From: Dietzia sp. ANT_WB102
GTDB taxonomy: Bacteria; Actinomycetota; Actinomycetes; Mycobacteriales; Mycobacteriaceae
Reading direction: 5' to 3'
Length of the DNA: 64,000 nt
Assembly (NCBI RefSeq): GCF_008369165.1
Contig: NZ_VOBA01000001.1
Coordinates: 2,039,630 to 2,103,629, forward strand
Shown: in pieces, positions 18,079 to 27,052 of the stretch
Layout: each line of letters opens with the position of its first letter
Numbering within the stretch: the stretch's first letter is position 1
Translations under genes and position numbers: made by a program
The notes under the pieces: generated by a model
Told to the model about the DNA's origin: nothing
The model's input: only the letters and a program-made list of their open reading frames with translations
Database searches by the model: none

Positions 18079-19157
18079 GCAACACCCACCAGCCCGTGCA
18101 TATCAGGTGGCCAGGCCTAATCGAGGCCTACCGGGACCGTCTCCCGATCGGTGACGACTGGGAGCCGGTCACGCTCTACGAGGGCGGGACCCCGCTCATT
18201 CGCGCGACGCACCTCTCCGCGGTCACCGGTTGTGAGGTGTACCTCAAGGTCGAGGGCCTCAACCCGACCGGTTCTTTCAAGGACCGCGGCATGACCATGG
18301 CGGTAACGGACGCGAAGGCGCGTGGCCAGAAGGCCGTCCTCTGCGCCTCCACCGGCAACACGTCGGCCTCGGCTGCCGCCTATGCCACCCGGGCCGGTAT
18401 GGGCTGCGCAGTGCTCATCCCGCAGGGCAAGATCGCCGCCGGCAAGCTCGCCCAGGCCGTGATGCACGGAGCCACCATCATTCAGGTCGACGGCAACTTC
18501 GACGACTGCCTGGAGTTGGCGCGAAAGACCACCGCCACCTACGGCGAGATCGGATTGGTCAACTCGGTCAACCCGGTACGGATCGAGGGCCAGAAAACCG
18601 CGGCGTTCGAGATCGTCGACGTTCTCGGCCGTGCACCCGACCTGCACTTCCTACCCGTCGGCAATGCAGGCAACATCACCGCCTACTGGAAGGGCTACAC
18701 CGAGTACCACGCCGACGGCGTCATCTCGTCCCGACCGCGGATGATGGGCGTGCAGGCCGCCGGCGCCGCACCGCTCGTCGACGGCGCTCCCGTCAAGAAC
18801 CCCGAGACCATCGCCACCGCCATCCGAATCGGTGCCCCGGCCTCGTGGGACGGCGCGATGACCGCCCGCGACGAGTCCGGTGGGACGATCCGCAAACGCA
18901 CCGACGACCAGATTCTCGAGGCATACCGAACGGTCGCGGGTAAGGACGGCGTCTACGTTGAGCCCGCTTCAGCGGCGTCCGTGGCGGGGCTGCTCGACGC
19001 GCATGCCAATGGCGAGCTCGAGGCCGGACAGACCATCGTCTGCACGGTGACCGGTAATGGCCTGAAGGACCCGGACACCGCCCTGCTCGGGATGCCCGAG
19101 ATCGAGCCGATCCCGGTGGATCCGTCGGCGGTCGCAGGCGCCCTCGGCCTCCAGTGA
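18075..19157 (+). CDS. thrC: Threonine synthase
   Basis: A 360-residue PLP enzyme that converts O-phosphohomoserine to threonine. The PLP lysine is in [12 protein letters not shown] (about 63-74); the phosphate-binding loop is seen in [16 protein letters not shown] (about 194). The size and motifs are those of the short, plant/archaeal-like class used by actinobacteria rather than the long E. coli ThrC. The ATG start overlaps the hom stop, and the stop overlaps thrB (GTGA). Order hom-thrC-thrB is the mycobacterial arrangement. Confidence 0.97.
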   Translation: MSNTHQPVHIRWPGLIEAYRDRLPIGDDWEPVTLYEGGTPLIRATHLSAVTGCEVYLKVEGLNPTGSFKDRGMTMAVTDAKARGQKAVLCASTGNTSASAAAYATRAGMGCAVLIPQGKIAAGKLAQAVMHGATIIQVDGNFDDCLELARKTTATYGEIGLVNSVNPVRIEGQKTAAFEIVDVLGRAPDLHFLPVGNAGNITAYWKGYTEYHADGVISSRPRMMGVQAAGAAPLVDGAPVKNPETIATAIRIGAPASWDGAMTARDESGGTIRKRTDDQILEAYRTVAGKDGVYVEPASAASVAGLLDAHANGELEAGQTIVCTVTGNGLKDPDTALLGMPEIEPIPVDPSAVAGALGLQ

Positions 19158-20116
19158 GCGACGTGAACGGACCCGGCCCGGAGGTCTTCGGCAGTTCCGG
19201 CGGGCGCATCCTGCCGGTGGGGCGCACGGTCACGGTCGAGGTGCCGGCGTCGAGCGCCAACCTGGGGCCGGGTTTCGACGCCCTTGGTGTTGCACTTGGC
19301 CTGTACGACTCCATCACTGTGACCACTATCGAGTCCGGCCTCGAGCTCGAGGTGTCGGGGGAGGGCGCCGGTCAGGTACCCGAGGACGCCTCGCACCTGG
19401 TCGCCAAGGCGGTCGAGGCCGGGCTACGGGCCGGCGGTGTGGGGGTGCCCGGCGTGCGGATCTCCTGCCGCAACGCCATCCCGCACTCGCGGGGTCTCGG
19501 ATCGTCGGCGTCCGCCGCGGTAGGGGGATTGGTCGCCGCGAACGGGCTGATGGGCGGGGTGCTGTCCGATGAGCACCTGGTCCAGCTGTCGAGCGAGTTC
19601 GAGGGACACCCGGACAATGCCGCGGCAAGCGTCCTCGGCGGTGTCGTGGTGTCGTGGACGGAACGTTCGGAAACCGGCGTGCACTACCACGGGGTTCGTA
19701 TGAAGGTGGATCCCGCGATCGTCGCCACAGTATTGGTACCGTCCGAGACGTCGTCCACCGCGCAGACGCGGGGTTTGCTCCCGGCCACGGTTCCGCACGA
19801 GGATGCGGCCTTCAACGCCAGCCGGGCTGCACTGATGTCGGTCGCGCTGGCGGCTCACCCCGAGTACCTTCTGGCTGCGACCGAGGATCGGCTGCACCAG
19901 TCCTATAGGGCCCCGGCCCTGGTGGCCACGACCGAGTGGGTCACCCGTCTGCGAGAGCTGGGGCTGGCGGCGACGGTCTCCGGAGCCGGCCCGACCGTGC
20001 TGGTGTTGGGTACCGACGGTTTGCCGGCGGACCTGCGCGGGCACGCAGAGGAGCAGGGGTGGACGGTGCTAGATCTGCATATCGCGGACGGCGCCCGAGT
20101 TGTGGCGATGGACTGA
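19154..20116 (+). CDS. thrB: Homoserine kinase
   Basis: A 320-residue GHMP kinase that phosphorylates homoserine, supplying the ThrC substrate. GHMP motif 1 appears as [15 protein letters not shown] (about 33-47) and the phosphate-binding motif 2 as [10 protein letters not shown] (about 112-121). The C-terminal motif region [15 protein letters not shown] (about 274) is also present. The first 30 residues are a short extension. It is the last gene of the five-gene overlapping chain that begins with argS. About 70 bases without an obvious hairpin separate it from the convergent acyl-CoA ligase gene. Confidence 0.97.
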   Translation: MSDVNGPGPEVFGSSGGRILPVGRTVTVEVPASSANLGPGFDALGVALGLYDSITVTTIESGLELEVSGEGAGQVPEDASHLVAKAVEAGLRAGGVGVPGVRISCRNAIPHSRGLGSSASAAVGGLVAANGLMGGVLSDEHLVQLSSEFEGHPDNAAASVLGGVVVSWTERSETGVHYHGVRMKVDPAIVATVLVPSETSSTAQTRGLLPATVPHEDAAFNASRAALMSVALAAHPEYLLAATEDRLHQSYRAPALVATTEWVTRLRELGLAATVSGAGPTVLVLGTDGLPADLRGHAEEQGWTVLDLHIADGARVVAMD

Positions 20117-20187
20117 CCTCCGGGTCGTGACTGACGCCACCTGGACTTTCTGGGCCGCGTATCGTCTGCCCGCGCCGCGCCGAGGGG

Positions 20188-21843
20188 TCAGCCCGGCGCA
20201 CCGGGGGCGATAGTCGTGACCTCGTAGTCGCCCGCGGCGTGGCGGGCACGGATCGTGATCTTGTCGAACTTGCCTACCGTGGTCTGGGGGACGTGGTCGA
20301 CGAACGCCCAGTGGTCCGGGCGTTTCCAGGTGTCCACGATGCCCTCCAAGCCTTCCCAGAGCGCGCGGGCGGTCACGGTCGTCCCGGTCTTGAGCTGAAC
20401 CAGCACCAGCGGTCGGTTTCCCCAGCGTTCGTCCGGCACGCCCACCACAGCCGCGTCCGCGACGCGGTCGTCGAGCAGGATCGCGTGTTCGAGTTCCACT
20501 GTGGAGATCAGCTCGCCCCCGGAGGCGATAATGTCGTCTACCCGGTCCACCACGTCGAGATAACCCTTGGGGGAGATGCTCGCCACATCACCGGTACGCA
20601 GCCAGCCGTCGACGAACCGATCGGAGGCCTCGTCGCCAAGGTACCGGGCGGTCACCCATGGACCCCGTATCTGTAGTTCTCCGACGGACCACCCGTCGTT
20701 GGGCTGGACTCGTACGCCGTCGATGATGCGGGCCTCCACTCCGGCGGGGAATCGTCCCTGGCCGAGGATCTGCGCGCGCCGGCGGGTGGCCGAGGAGTGG
20801 GGGTCGGGGCGCGCGTACGCCGCGATGGGACTGGACTCGGTGAGCCCGTATGCCTGCATGATGGTGACCCCGTGGCGCTCGACGAATGCGTCGAACAGGG
20901 CCTCCGAGACGGGGGAGCCTCCGACGAGCACCTCGCTGAGATGGCTGATCGGCTGTGGGTGACTCTCCAGGTGCCGAAGGAGTCGTTGAAGGGTGGCCGG
21001 AGTGGTGGCCAGCTTGTTAGGTCGATACGTGCGGAGGAGTTCGGCCATGTCGTGCCCGGTGCTCATGACGCGACCCGGGCGAGGTCGGGCCGTGATGAGG
21101 CTGGCACCGGTCATTAACGCGGCGTAGGGCAGACCCCAGGCCATGACGTGGTACATCGGCACGGTCGTCAGGACGGTGTCGCCGCTGCGTAGGGCGGCGC
21201 TCTCGGCCATGGCCATCTGCATCGAGTGGAGCCAGATGGAGCGGTGGGTGTATGCCACGCCCTTGGAGGCGCCGGTGGTGCCGGAGGTATAGGCGATCAC
21301 CGCGGCGGAACGTTCGTCGAGTGCTGGCCACGGGTAGGTGGTGGGCCGGGCGTCAAGGATGGATTCGAGTGCGTGGACCTCGGCGTCGATGTCGACGAGG
21401 TCGGGGACCAGCTGACTGTCGATGACGACGAGATGGCGCAGTGAATCGACCTGTGCGACCACAGGGAGCACGGAGGGGAGTAGTTCGGGGTCCACCAACG
21501 CGACGCGCACCCGGTTCTCGCTCAACACCGTGATCATGAACTCCGGTGAACGGAGGGTGTTGACCGGCAGGGCCACGGCGCCCATCGCGGGGATGGCGAA
21601 CATCGCCTCGACGACCTCGGTGCGACTGCCCGAAAGGATGCCTACGACGTCACCGGCCCGCACCCCGAGCTCGGCGAGCGCGTGCGCGGTTGCCGCCGCA
21701 CGCGAGGCCACGACGTCGTACCGTGCGGGTCTGGGTTCCATGTCGCCGACGAACCCGGTGATGGTGGAATCGCCGTGTCGTTCGGCCGCGTGCTCGAGGA
21801 TCCTGGACACGAGAAGTGGCGTGTCCAGCATTGTTCCGAACAC
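20188..21843 (-). CDS. Acyl-CoA synthetase (AMP-forming, FadD-type)
   Basis: An ATP-dependent acyl-CoA ligase of about 551 residues that activates a fatty acid through an acyl-adenylate. The P-loop is AYTSGTTGASKG (about 183). The adenylation motifs HGVTIMQAYGLTESSP and GWLRTGDVASISPKGYL are present, and the C-terminal lysine is in TTVGKFDKITIR. GTG 21843 is preferred: GGAGG stands five bases before it, and the resulting N-terminus VFGTMLDTPL aligns with that of medium/long-chain FadD proteins. ATG 21831 and ATG 21975 are alternatives. The gene sits between thrB and rho, where mycobacteria have none, so it looks like a lineage-specific insertion. Chain-length preference is unknown. Confidence 0.9.
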   Translation of the reverse strand: MFGTMLDTPLLVSRILEHAAERHGDSTITGFVGDMEPRPARYDVVASRAAATAHALAELGVRAGDVVGILSGSRTEVVEAMFAIPAMGAVALPVNTLRSPEFMITVLSENRVRVALVDPELLPSVLPVVAQVDSLRHLVVIDSQLVPDLVDIDAEVHALESILDARPTTYPWPALDERSAAVIAYTSGTTGASKGVAYTHRSIWLHSMQMAMAESAALRSGDTVLTTVPMYHVMAWGLPYAALMTGASLITARPRPGRVMSTGHDMAELLRTYRPNKLATTPATLQRLLRHLESHPQPISHLSEVLVGGSPVSEALFDAFVERHGVTIMQAYGLTESSPIAAYARPDPHSSATRRRAQILGQGRFPAGVEARIIDGVRVQPNDGWSVGELQIRGPWVTARYLGDEASDRFVDGWLRTGDVASISPKGYLDVVDRVDDIIASGGELISTVELEHAILLDDRVADAAVVGVPDERWGNRPLVLVQLKTGTTVTARALWEGLEGIVDTWKRPDHWAFVDHVPQTTVGKFDKITIRARHAAGDYEVTTIAPGAPG

Positions 21844-22281
21844 GGTCACCTCCGGGGTCGAGTGGGCCCTTGTCGTGGGGTGTACGTTACCGCCCGCGCT
21901 CAGCGCGGCGGGCGACAGTCGCGACTCGCGGTAGGGGAACTGCGCGAGATCGGCCACCTGGTAGTATGGTGTCACTTAGCCACGGGCGCCCGGTCGTCCC
22001 ATCATTCCGTGTTCTTGCGCGAAGCCCCCTCTGTAGTAGGTCGGTGTCGCGGGAGTCGGTTTCGTTGGGAGCGGTCCAACGGTGAGTGGCGTACAGGGAT
22101 CCCCCTGTTGAGCGGTTTTTCCCTCACGAGGATCCCCCTCAGACGAAAGATCCGTGTCCGGCCCGGTTGCCGCCACGGAAGGCCGTAGCGGCCACCCCGG
22201 GACGCCGAGTCCGCTTCCCGGACACCTGCTCGATGCGAGGCGGCGTAGACCGCCCCGGCCCCGGGCCCAGAAAGGATCCCC
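21844..22281. other. Divergent intergenic region and long rho leader
   Basis: This 438-base stretch holds no gene I can support. Near 21962-21970 the plus strand has overlapping TAGTAT and TATGGT boxes that could start a rho transcript with a leader of about 300 bases. The leader contains GGATCCCCCT at 22097-22106 and 22130-22139 and again GGATCCCC at 22274-22281, just before the rho start. A GC-rich stretch (22251-22270) precedes the AAAGGA ribosome site. Confidence 0.4.
21962..21970 (+). promoter_or_regulatory. Candidate rho promoter -10 region
   Basis: TAGTAT (21962-21967) overlaps TATGGT (21965-21970); both fit TANNNT. A start near 21977 would give a leader of about 300 bases, as is typical of autoregulated rho genes. 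No -35 is clear. Confidence 0.35.
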
Positions 22282-24369
22282 GTGACCTCGACGGACACCA
22301 CTTCCACGCCAGCGCAGGGCGCCTCGCTCTCCGCGATGCGCCTGACCGATCTCAAGTCGCTTGCCCAGCAGATGGGCCTCAAAGGCCTTTCAGGCAAGCG
22401 AAAGGGCGATCTCGTCGCGATGATCGAGGGCGCCCGGGGCGGCCGGGCCGCTCCGGCACGTGAAGCCGCCCCGAAATCAGAACTTTCGGGGCAGAGTGCG
22501 CCTGCGGCGAAGTCAGAGTCGGCGGGGCGCACCGAGGCCGACCAGAAGACGGAGCCGGCTCCCCAGAACGAGCCGGCTCCCCAGAACGAGCCGGCCTCGC
22601 GAGAGGCGTCCGGACGAAGCGGCGAGACTGCCCCACACCGCGGGTCCGGCCGACGGGTCAGCGACGACACTGTGGGCGCTGACAGGCCACGCGACGGTGC
22701 GGACAAGCCTCGTGGGGGGGCCGACGACTCCAACCCGGACCGGTCCGGCGGCGACGATGGTTCGCGGGACGACGGGCGCGGCCAGGGGGACCGGTCGCGC
22801 CGCGATGACGGTAACGGTGGTGGACAGCGCCAGGGTCGTAACCAGCAGGGGCGCGATCAGCAGGGCGGTCGCAGCCGTGAACAGCAGGGTGGCCGCAACG
22901 ATCAAGGCAACCAGGGCGGCCGCAACCAGGGCGGCCGTGACGACCAGGGCAACCAGGGCGGCCGCAACCAGGGCGGCCGTGACGACCAGGGCAACCAGGG
23001 CGGCCGCAACCAGGGCGGCCGTGACGATCAGGGCGACGGCGGCGACAGCGGTCCCCGCGGTGACGGCCAGAACCGGGATGACGACGGCGGCGGTCGCGGT
23101 CGTCGCAGCCGACGCCGTCGCGAGCGCAACCGCGGTGGGGGCCGACCAGTCGAAGGCGAGACCGAGGTGCGGGAGGACGACGTCCTTCAGCCGGTCGCGG
23201 GCATTCTCGACGTTCTGGACAACTACGCGTTCGTCCGCACGTCCGGCTACCTGGCGGGGACCAACGATGTCTACGTTTCGATGAACATGATCCGTCGACA
23301 CGGCCTGCGTCGTGGAGACGCTGTCACCGGCGCGGTGAAGATGCCCCGCGACGGTCAGAGCGACGGCCAGGGCGGCGGGCAGGGTGGTGGCCAGGGCGGC
23401 GGCAAGAATCGCCAGAAGTTCAACCCTCTGGTCCGCATCGACACGGTCAACGGCGGTCCGGTGGACCAGTTGCGTAACCGTCCGGACTTCTCCAAGCTCA
23501 CCCCGCTCTACCCCAATCAGCGACTGCGGCTCGAGACCGAGAAGAACATCATCTCCACCCGCGTGATCGATCTCATCATGCCGATCGGCAAGGGACAGCG
23601 CGCCCTCATCGTGTCGCCGCCCAAGGCCGGTAAGACCACGATCCTGCAGAACATCGCGAACGCCATCGCGATCAACAACCCGGAATGCCACCTCATGGTC
23701 GTCCTCGTCGACGAGCGGCCGGAGGAGGTCACCGATATGCAGAGATCGGTGAAGGGGGAGGTCATCGCCTCGACCTTCGACCGCCCGCCGTCAGACCACA
23801 CGCAGGTCGCCGAGCTGGCCATCGAGCGCGCCAAGCGACTGGTCGAGATGGGGCAGGACGTCGTCGTCCTCCTCGACTCCATCACGCGACTAGGTCGCGC
23901 ATACAACAACTCTTCGCCTGCGTCAGGGCGGATCCTGTCCGGCGGTGTTGACTCGACGGCCCTGTATCCGCCCAAGAGATTCCTCGGAGCAGCCCGCAAC
24001 ATCGAGAACGGCGGCTCGCTGACGATCATCGCCACGGCGATGGTCGAAACCGGTTCAGCCGGTGACACGGTGATCTTCGAGGAGTTCAAGGGCACCGGCA
24101 ACGCCGAACTCAAACTGGACCGACGCATCGCCGAGCGGCGCGTCTTCCCAGCAGTCGACGTGGGACCGTCCGGCACCCGAAAGGAAGAGCTACTCATGAG
24201 CCCCGAAGAGGCGGGCATCATGCACAAGCTCCGTCGAGTCCTGTCGGGACTGGACTCGCACCAGGCCATCGACCTGCTCATGTCGCAGTTGCGCAAGACC
24301 AATACCAACTACGAATTCCTGCTGCAGGTGGCGAAGACGACGCCCACTCTGCCTCAGGACGAGGAGTGA
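22282..24369 (+). CDS. rho: Transcription termination factor Rho
   Basis: A 695-residue hexameric RNA-dependent ATPase that ends transcription. The N-terminus ([17 protein letters not shown]) is the Rho N-terminal helical domain. It is followed by about 220 residues of Gly/Arg/Asp/Asn/Gln-rich disordered sequence, the insertion typical of actinobacterial Rho. The RNA-binding OB fold starts near 300 ([17 protein letters not shown]). Walker A is [12 protein letters not shown] (about 445), Walker B includes [16 protein letters not shown], and the R-loop follows. E. coli Rho is about 419 residues; the extra length is the insertion. A 42-base unit is repeated three times inside it. GTG start after AAAGGA. 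The stop overlaps prfA; no rpmE lies between. Confidence 0.97.
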   Translation: MTSTDTTSTPAQGASLSAMRLTDLKSLAQQMGLKGLSGKRKGDLVAMIEGARGGRAAPAREAAPKSELSGQSAPAAKSESAGRTEADQKTEPAPQNEPAPQNEPASREASGRSGETAPHRGSGRRVSDDTVGADRPRDGADKPRGGADDSNPDRSGGDDGSRDDGRGQGDRSRRDDGNGGGQRQGRNQQGRDQQGGRSREQQGGRNDQGNQGGRNQGGRDDQGNQGGRNQGGRDDQGNQGGRNQGGRDDQGDGGDSGPRGDGQNRDDDGGGRGRRSRRRRERNRGGGRPVEGETEVREDDVLQPVAGILDVLDNYAFVRTSGYLAGTNDVYVSMNMIRRHGLRRGDAVTGAVKMPRDGQSDGQGGGQGGGQGGGKNRQKFNPLVRIDTVNGGPVDQLRNRPDFSKLTPLYPNQRLRLETEKNIISTRVIDLIMPIGKGQRALIVSPPKAGKTTILQNIANAIAINNPECHLMVVLVDERPEEVTDMQRSVKGEVIASTFDRPPSDHTQVAELAIERAKRLVEMGQDVVVLLDSITRLGRAYNNSSPASGRILSGGVDSTALYPPKRFLGAARNIENGGSLTIIATAMVETGSAGDTVIFEEFKGTGNAELKLDRRIAERRVFPAVDVGPSGTRKEELLMSPEEAGIMHKLRRVLSGLDSHQAIDLLMSQLRKTNTNYEFLLQVAKTTPTLPQDEE
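22906..23031 (+). repeat. Tandem repeat, 3 x 42 bp, inside rho
   Basis: Three head-to-tail copies (22906-22947, 22948-22989, 22990-23031), almost identical; the third differs by a single C to T near its end. Each encodes 14 residues, [14 protein letters not shown], in the disordered arm of Rho. The unit length is a multiple of three, so copy-number change would keep the frame. Confidence 0.92.
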
Positions 24370-25451
24370 GCGGGAGCGCCGGACGTTCGCCGTCATCGAT
24401 CGACGACGTCCTCGCCGAGTACGCAGGCCTCGAGGCGCAATTGTCTGACCCGGCGCTGCACGAGGACGCCGCTGCTGCCAGGCGGGTCGGCAAGAGGTTC
24501 GCTGAACTCACCCCGATCGTGCAGTGCCATCGCGCGCTCGTCTCCACCCGCGATGACGCCGCCGCGGCCGAGGAGTTGGCCGACGACGACTCTTCGTTCG
24601 CGCAGGAGGCAGAGCGATTGGAAATCCAGGCCGCCGAACTCGAAACCCGCCTCGCGGACCTTCTGGCGCCGCGCGATCCACACGACGCTGACGACGTCGT
24701 CATGGAGATCAAGTCGGGGGAGGGCGGCGAGGAATCAGCCCTGTTCGCCGCCGACCTGGCCCGCATGTACACCCGATACGCAGAGAAGCACGGGTGGGTC
24801 GTCGAGGTCCTCGGTCTGACCGAGTCCGACCTCGGCGGATATAAGGATGCCTCGTTCTCCATCCGCTCCCGCCAGCCGTCCCGCGACGGGGTGTGGTCCC
24901 GCCTCAAGTTCGAGGGCGGGGTCCACCGGGTCCAGCGGGTGCCGGTCACCGAGTCTCAGGGCCGTGTACACACCTCGGCAGCCGGCGTACTCGTCTACCC
25001 CGAGCCCGAGGACGTGGGCCCGATCCAGATCGATGATTCCGACCTGCGCATCGACGTCTACCGGTCGTCAGGAAAAGGCGGGCAGGGCGTAAACACCACC
25101 GACTCGGCGGTGCGGATCACCCACCTGCCCACGGGCACGGTCGTCACGTGTCAGAACGAGCGCAGTCAGTTGCAGAACAAGCAACGCGCGATGCAGGTCC
25201 TGGCGGCTCGGCTCCAGGCCGCCGCCGAGGAAGCGGCCAGCGCGGAGGCGTCGGAGGGCCGCGCGACCCAGGTGCGGACCGTCGACCGCTCGGAACGCAT
25301 CCGCACGTACAACTTTCCCGAGAACCGCATCGCAGACCACCGGGTGGGTTTCAAGGCGCACAACCTCGACTCGGTTCTCGATGGGGACCTCGACGCGGTG
25401 CTGGAGGCGCTCGCCGCAGAAGAACGACGGCGCCGCATGGAAGAGGCGTAG
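24366..25451 (+). CDS. prfA: Peptide chain release factor 1
   Basis: A 361-residue class I release factor that reads UAA and UAG stop codons. The stop-codon-reading tripeptide is PVT in [13 protein letters not shown] (about 191), as in RF1 rather than the SPF of RF2. The GGQ motif that triggers peptide release is in [14 protein letters not shown] (about 237). The helical N-terminal domain and normal length support RF1. The start overlaps the rho stop by four bases. In mycobacteria rpmE separates these two genes; here it does not. The downstream prmC product methylates the GGQ glutamine. Confidence 0.97.
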   Translation: MSGSAGRSPSSIDDVLAEYAGLEAQLSDPALHEDAAAARRVGKRFAELTPIVQCHRALVSTRDDAAAAEELADDDSSFAQEAERLEIQAAELETRLADLLAPRDPHDADDVVMEIKSGEGGEESALFAADLARMYTRYAEKHGWVVEVLGLTESDLGGYKDASFSIRSRQPSRDGVWSRLKFEGGVHRVQRVPVTESQGRVHTSAAGVLVYPEPEDVGPIQIDDSDLRIDVYRSSGKGGQGVNTTDSAVRITHLPTGTVVTCQNERSQLQNKQRAMQVLAARLQAAAEEAASAEASEGRATQVRTVDRSERIRTYNFPENRIADHRVGFKAHNLDSVLDGDLDAVLEALAAEERRRRMEEA

Positions 25452-25454
25452 GCC

Positions 25455-26399
25455 GTGAACCCGCGCCCGGTCCCCGTCGCGGGGGTCGTACGCTCGGCCG
25501 CCCGGACGCTGAGCGCGGCGGGCGTGGATTCCGCGCACGTCGAGGCCCAACTCGTCTGCGCCCATGTTCTCGGTATCGACCGCAGCCGACTCATGTTCGC
25601 CGATGACGTCGACGCCGCCGCGGTGTCCGAGATCGAACAGCTCGTCGCCGCACGCGCCCGCGACCGGACGCCGCTCCAATACCTGCTCGGGAGGGCGGTG
25701 ACGGGGCGGCTCGAGTTGGCTGTGGGGCCCGGCGTGTTCATCCCACGGCCGGAGACCGAATTGCTCGCCGAGTGGATACTCGCGGCCCTGCCCGCGCCCG
25801 GCGACGGGCCCGGCCCAGTCGTGGTAGACCTCTGCGCCGGAAGCGGCACCCTCGCGCTGGAGATTGCCCACGCCCGACCCGACGCCCACGTCCACGCAGT
25901 GGAATTGCATGACGCCGCGCTGAGCTGGCTGCGTCGCAACGCCGACGAGCGCGCCGCCGCGGGGGACACCCCGATCGAGGTTCACCACACCGACGCCACT
26001 GACCCCCGAGCGCTCCCACACCTGCGGGATCGGGCTGCCGCCGTGGTATCGAATCCGCCATACATCCCGTTCACTGATGATCTGCCCGCCGACGTGCTCA
26101 TGCACGAGCCGGCCACCGCGTTGTTCGGTGGTGGTGACGGTCTCGCCGTCGTCACCCCCCTCGTCGACGTCGCCGCGGCACTCCTCGCCCCGGGGGGTCA
26201 CCTCGCCGTCGAGCACGACGACACCACCGGCCCTGCGGTCGCCGCGGTCGTGTCGGCGCAAGGGGCCTTCGGTACCGTGGAGCAGCACACCGACCTCGCC
26301 GGCCGACCACGGTTCGTCACCGCGACCCGATTCGACGCGGGCCACGGTGACGACGACGGCGAGGTCGTCACGACAGCCCGGAAGGGGATCACCCGGTGA
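25455..26399 (+). CDS. prmC: Release factor glutamine N5-methyltransferase
   Basis: A 314-residue SAM-dependent enzyme that methylates the Gln of the GGQ motif in release factors. SAM-binding motif I reads VVVDLCAGSGTLALEIA (about 118). The substrate-binding NPPY is in VVSNPPYIPF (about 201). The N-terminal helical domain (first 95 residues) is that of HemK/PrmC. GTG start three bases after prfA, which encodes its substrate; this pairing is conserved across bacteria. The stop overlaps tsaC by four bases. Confidence 0.96.
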   Translation: MNPRPVPVAGVVRSAARTLSAAGVDSAHVEAQLVCAHVLGIDRSRLMFADDVDAAAVSEIEQLVAARARDRTPLQYLLGRAVTGRLELAVGPGVFIPRPETELLAEWILAALPAPGDGPGPVVVDLCAGSGTLALEIAHARPDAHVHAVELHDAALSWLRRNADERAAAGDTPIEVHHTDATDPRALPHLRDRAAAVVSNPPYIPFTDDLPADVLMHEPATALFGGGDGLAVVTPLVDVAAALLAPGGHLAVEHDDTTGPAVAAVVSAQGAFGTVEQHTDLAGRPRFVTATRFDAGHGDDDGEVVTTARKGITR

Positions 26400-27049
26400 C
26401 CATCACCTACGACTGCACCGAGGACACCGGCCGCGAGGTCGGCCTCAGCTCCGCGGCCGGCGCACTGCGCGCGGGACGGCTGGTCGTGACCCCCACGGAC
26501 ACGCTCTACGGCATCGCCGCCGATGCGTTCGACCCGGACGCTGTTAACCTCCTGCTCTCCGCCAAGCGCCGCGGCCCCGATATGCCGGTGCCGGTCCTGG
26601 TGGGGTCGTGGGAGACCATCGACGGCCTGGTCGTGAGCACCCCGGCCGCCGGTCGCGACCTCATCCGTGCCTTCTGGCCGGGCGGGCTGAGCCTCATCGT
26701 CCACCAGGCGCCGTCTCTGGGGTGGAACCTCGGCCACACCCAGGGAACGGTGATGCTCCGCATGCCGCTCCACCCCGTCGCCATCGAGCTCCTGCGGGAC
26801 GTCGGGCCGCTCGCGGTCTCGAGCGCCAACGTCTCCGGCCAGTCGCCCGCCACGACGGCCGCCCAGGCTCGCGAGCAGCTCGGAGATTCGGTGGCGGTCT
26901 ACCTCGACGGCGGGCCCTGTGCGATCGGGCAGCCCTCGACGATCGTCGACCTCACCGGTCCCGGCCCGCGCATCGTCCGCGAGGGAGCGGTGACCGCCGA
27001 GCGCGTCGGAGAGGTCCTCGGCGTCGAGCCCGCGGCCCTGCGAGGCTGA
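26396..27049 (+). CDS. tsaC: L-threonylcarbamoyladenylate synthase (Sua5/YciO/YrdC family)
   Basis: A 217-residue YrdC-fold protein, the first enzyme of t6A37 tRNA modification, making threonylcarbamoyl-AMP from threonine, bicarbonate and ATP. The family signature is seen in VVTPTDTLYGIAADAF (about 30), followed by KRRGPDMPVPVLV, TVMLRMPLHP and SSANVSGQSP (about 142). Length fits the short TsaC form without the Sua5 C-terminal domain. It overlaps prmC by four bases. Mycobacteria have the same gene in the same place before wecA. Confidence 0.93.
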   Translation: MTITYDCTEDTGREVGLSSAAGALRAGRLVVTPTDTLYGIAADAFDPDAVNLLLSAKRRGPDMPVPVLVGSWETIDGLVVSTPAAGRDLIRAFWPGGLSLIVHQAPSLGWNLGHTQGTVMLRMPLHPVAIELLRDVGPLAVSSANVSGQSPATTAAQAREQLGDSVAVYLDGGPCAIGQPSTIVDLTGPGPRIVREGAVTAERVGEVLGVEPAALRG

Positions 27050-27052
27050 GCT

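Noticed and set aside
20188-21843. Acyl-CoA ligase and lipid genes as part of a biosynthetic gene cluster
   Set aside because: The two acyl-CoA ligases are about 30 kb apart with housekeeping genes between them. No polyketide, peptide synthetase or tailoring genes are present.
22906-23031. CRISPR-like repeat array
   Set aside because: Units are directly adjacent with no spacers and are in frame within rho, so this is a coding tandem repeat.
22513-23691. 392-residue minus-strand frame rich in Ala and Val opposite rho
   Set aside because: Its repetitive composition is the mirror of the rho tandem repeats and GC-rich codons; no start signal or family motif.
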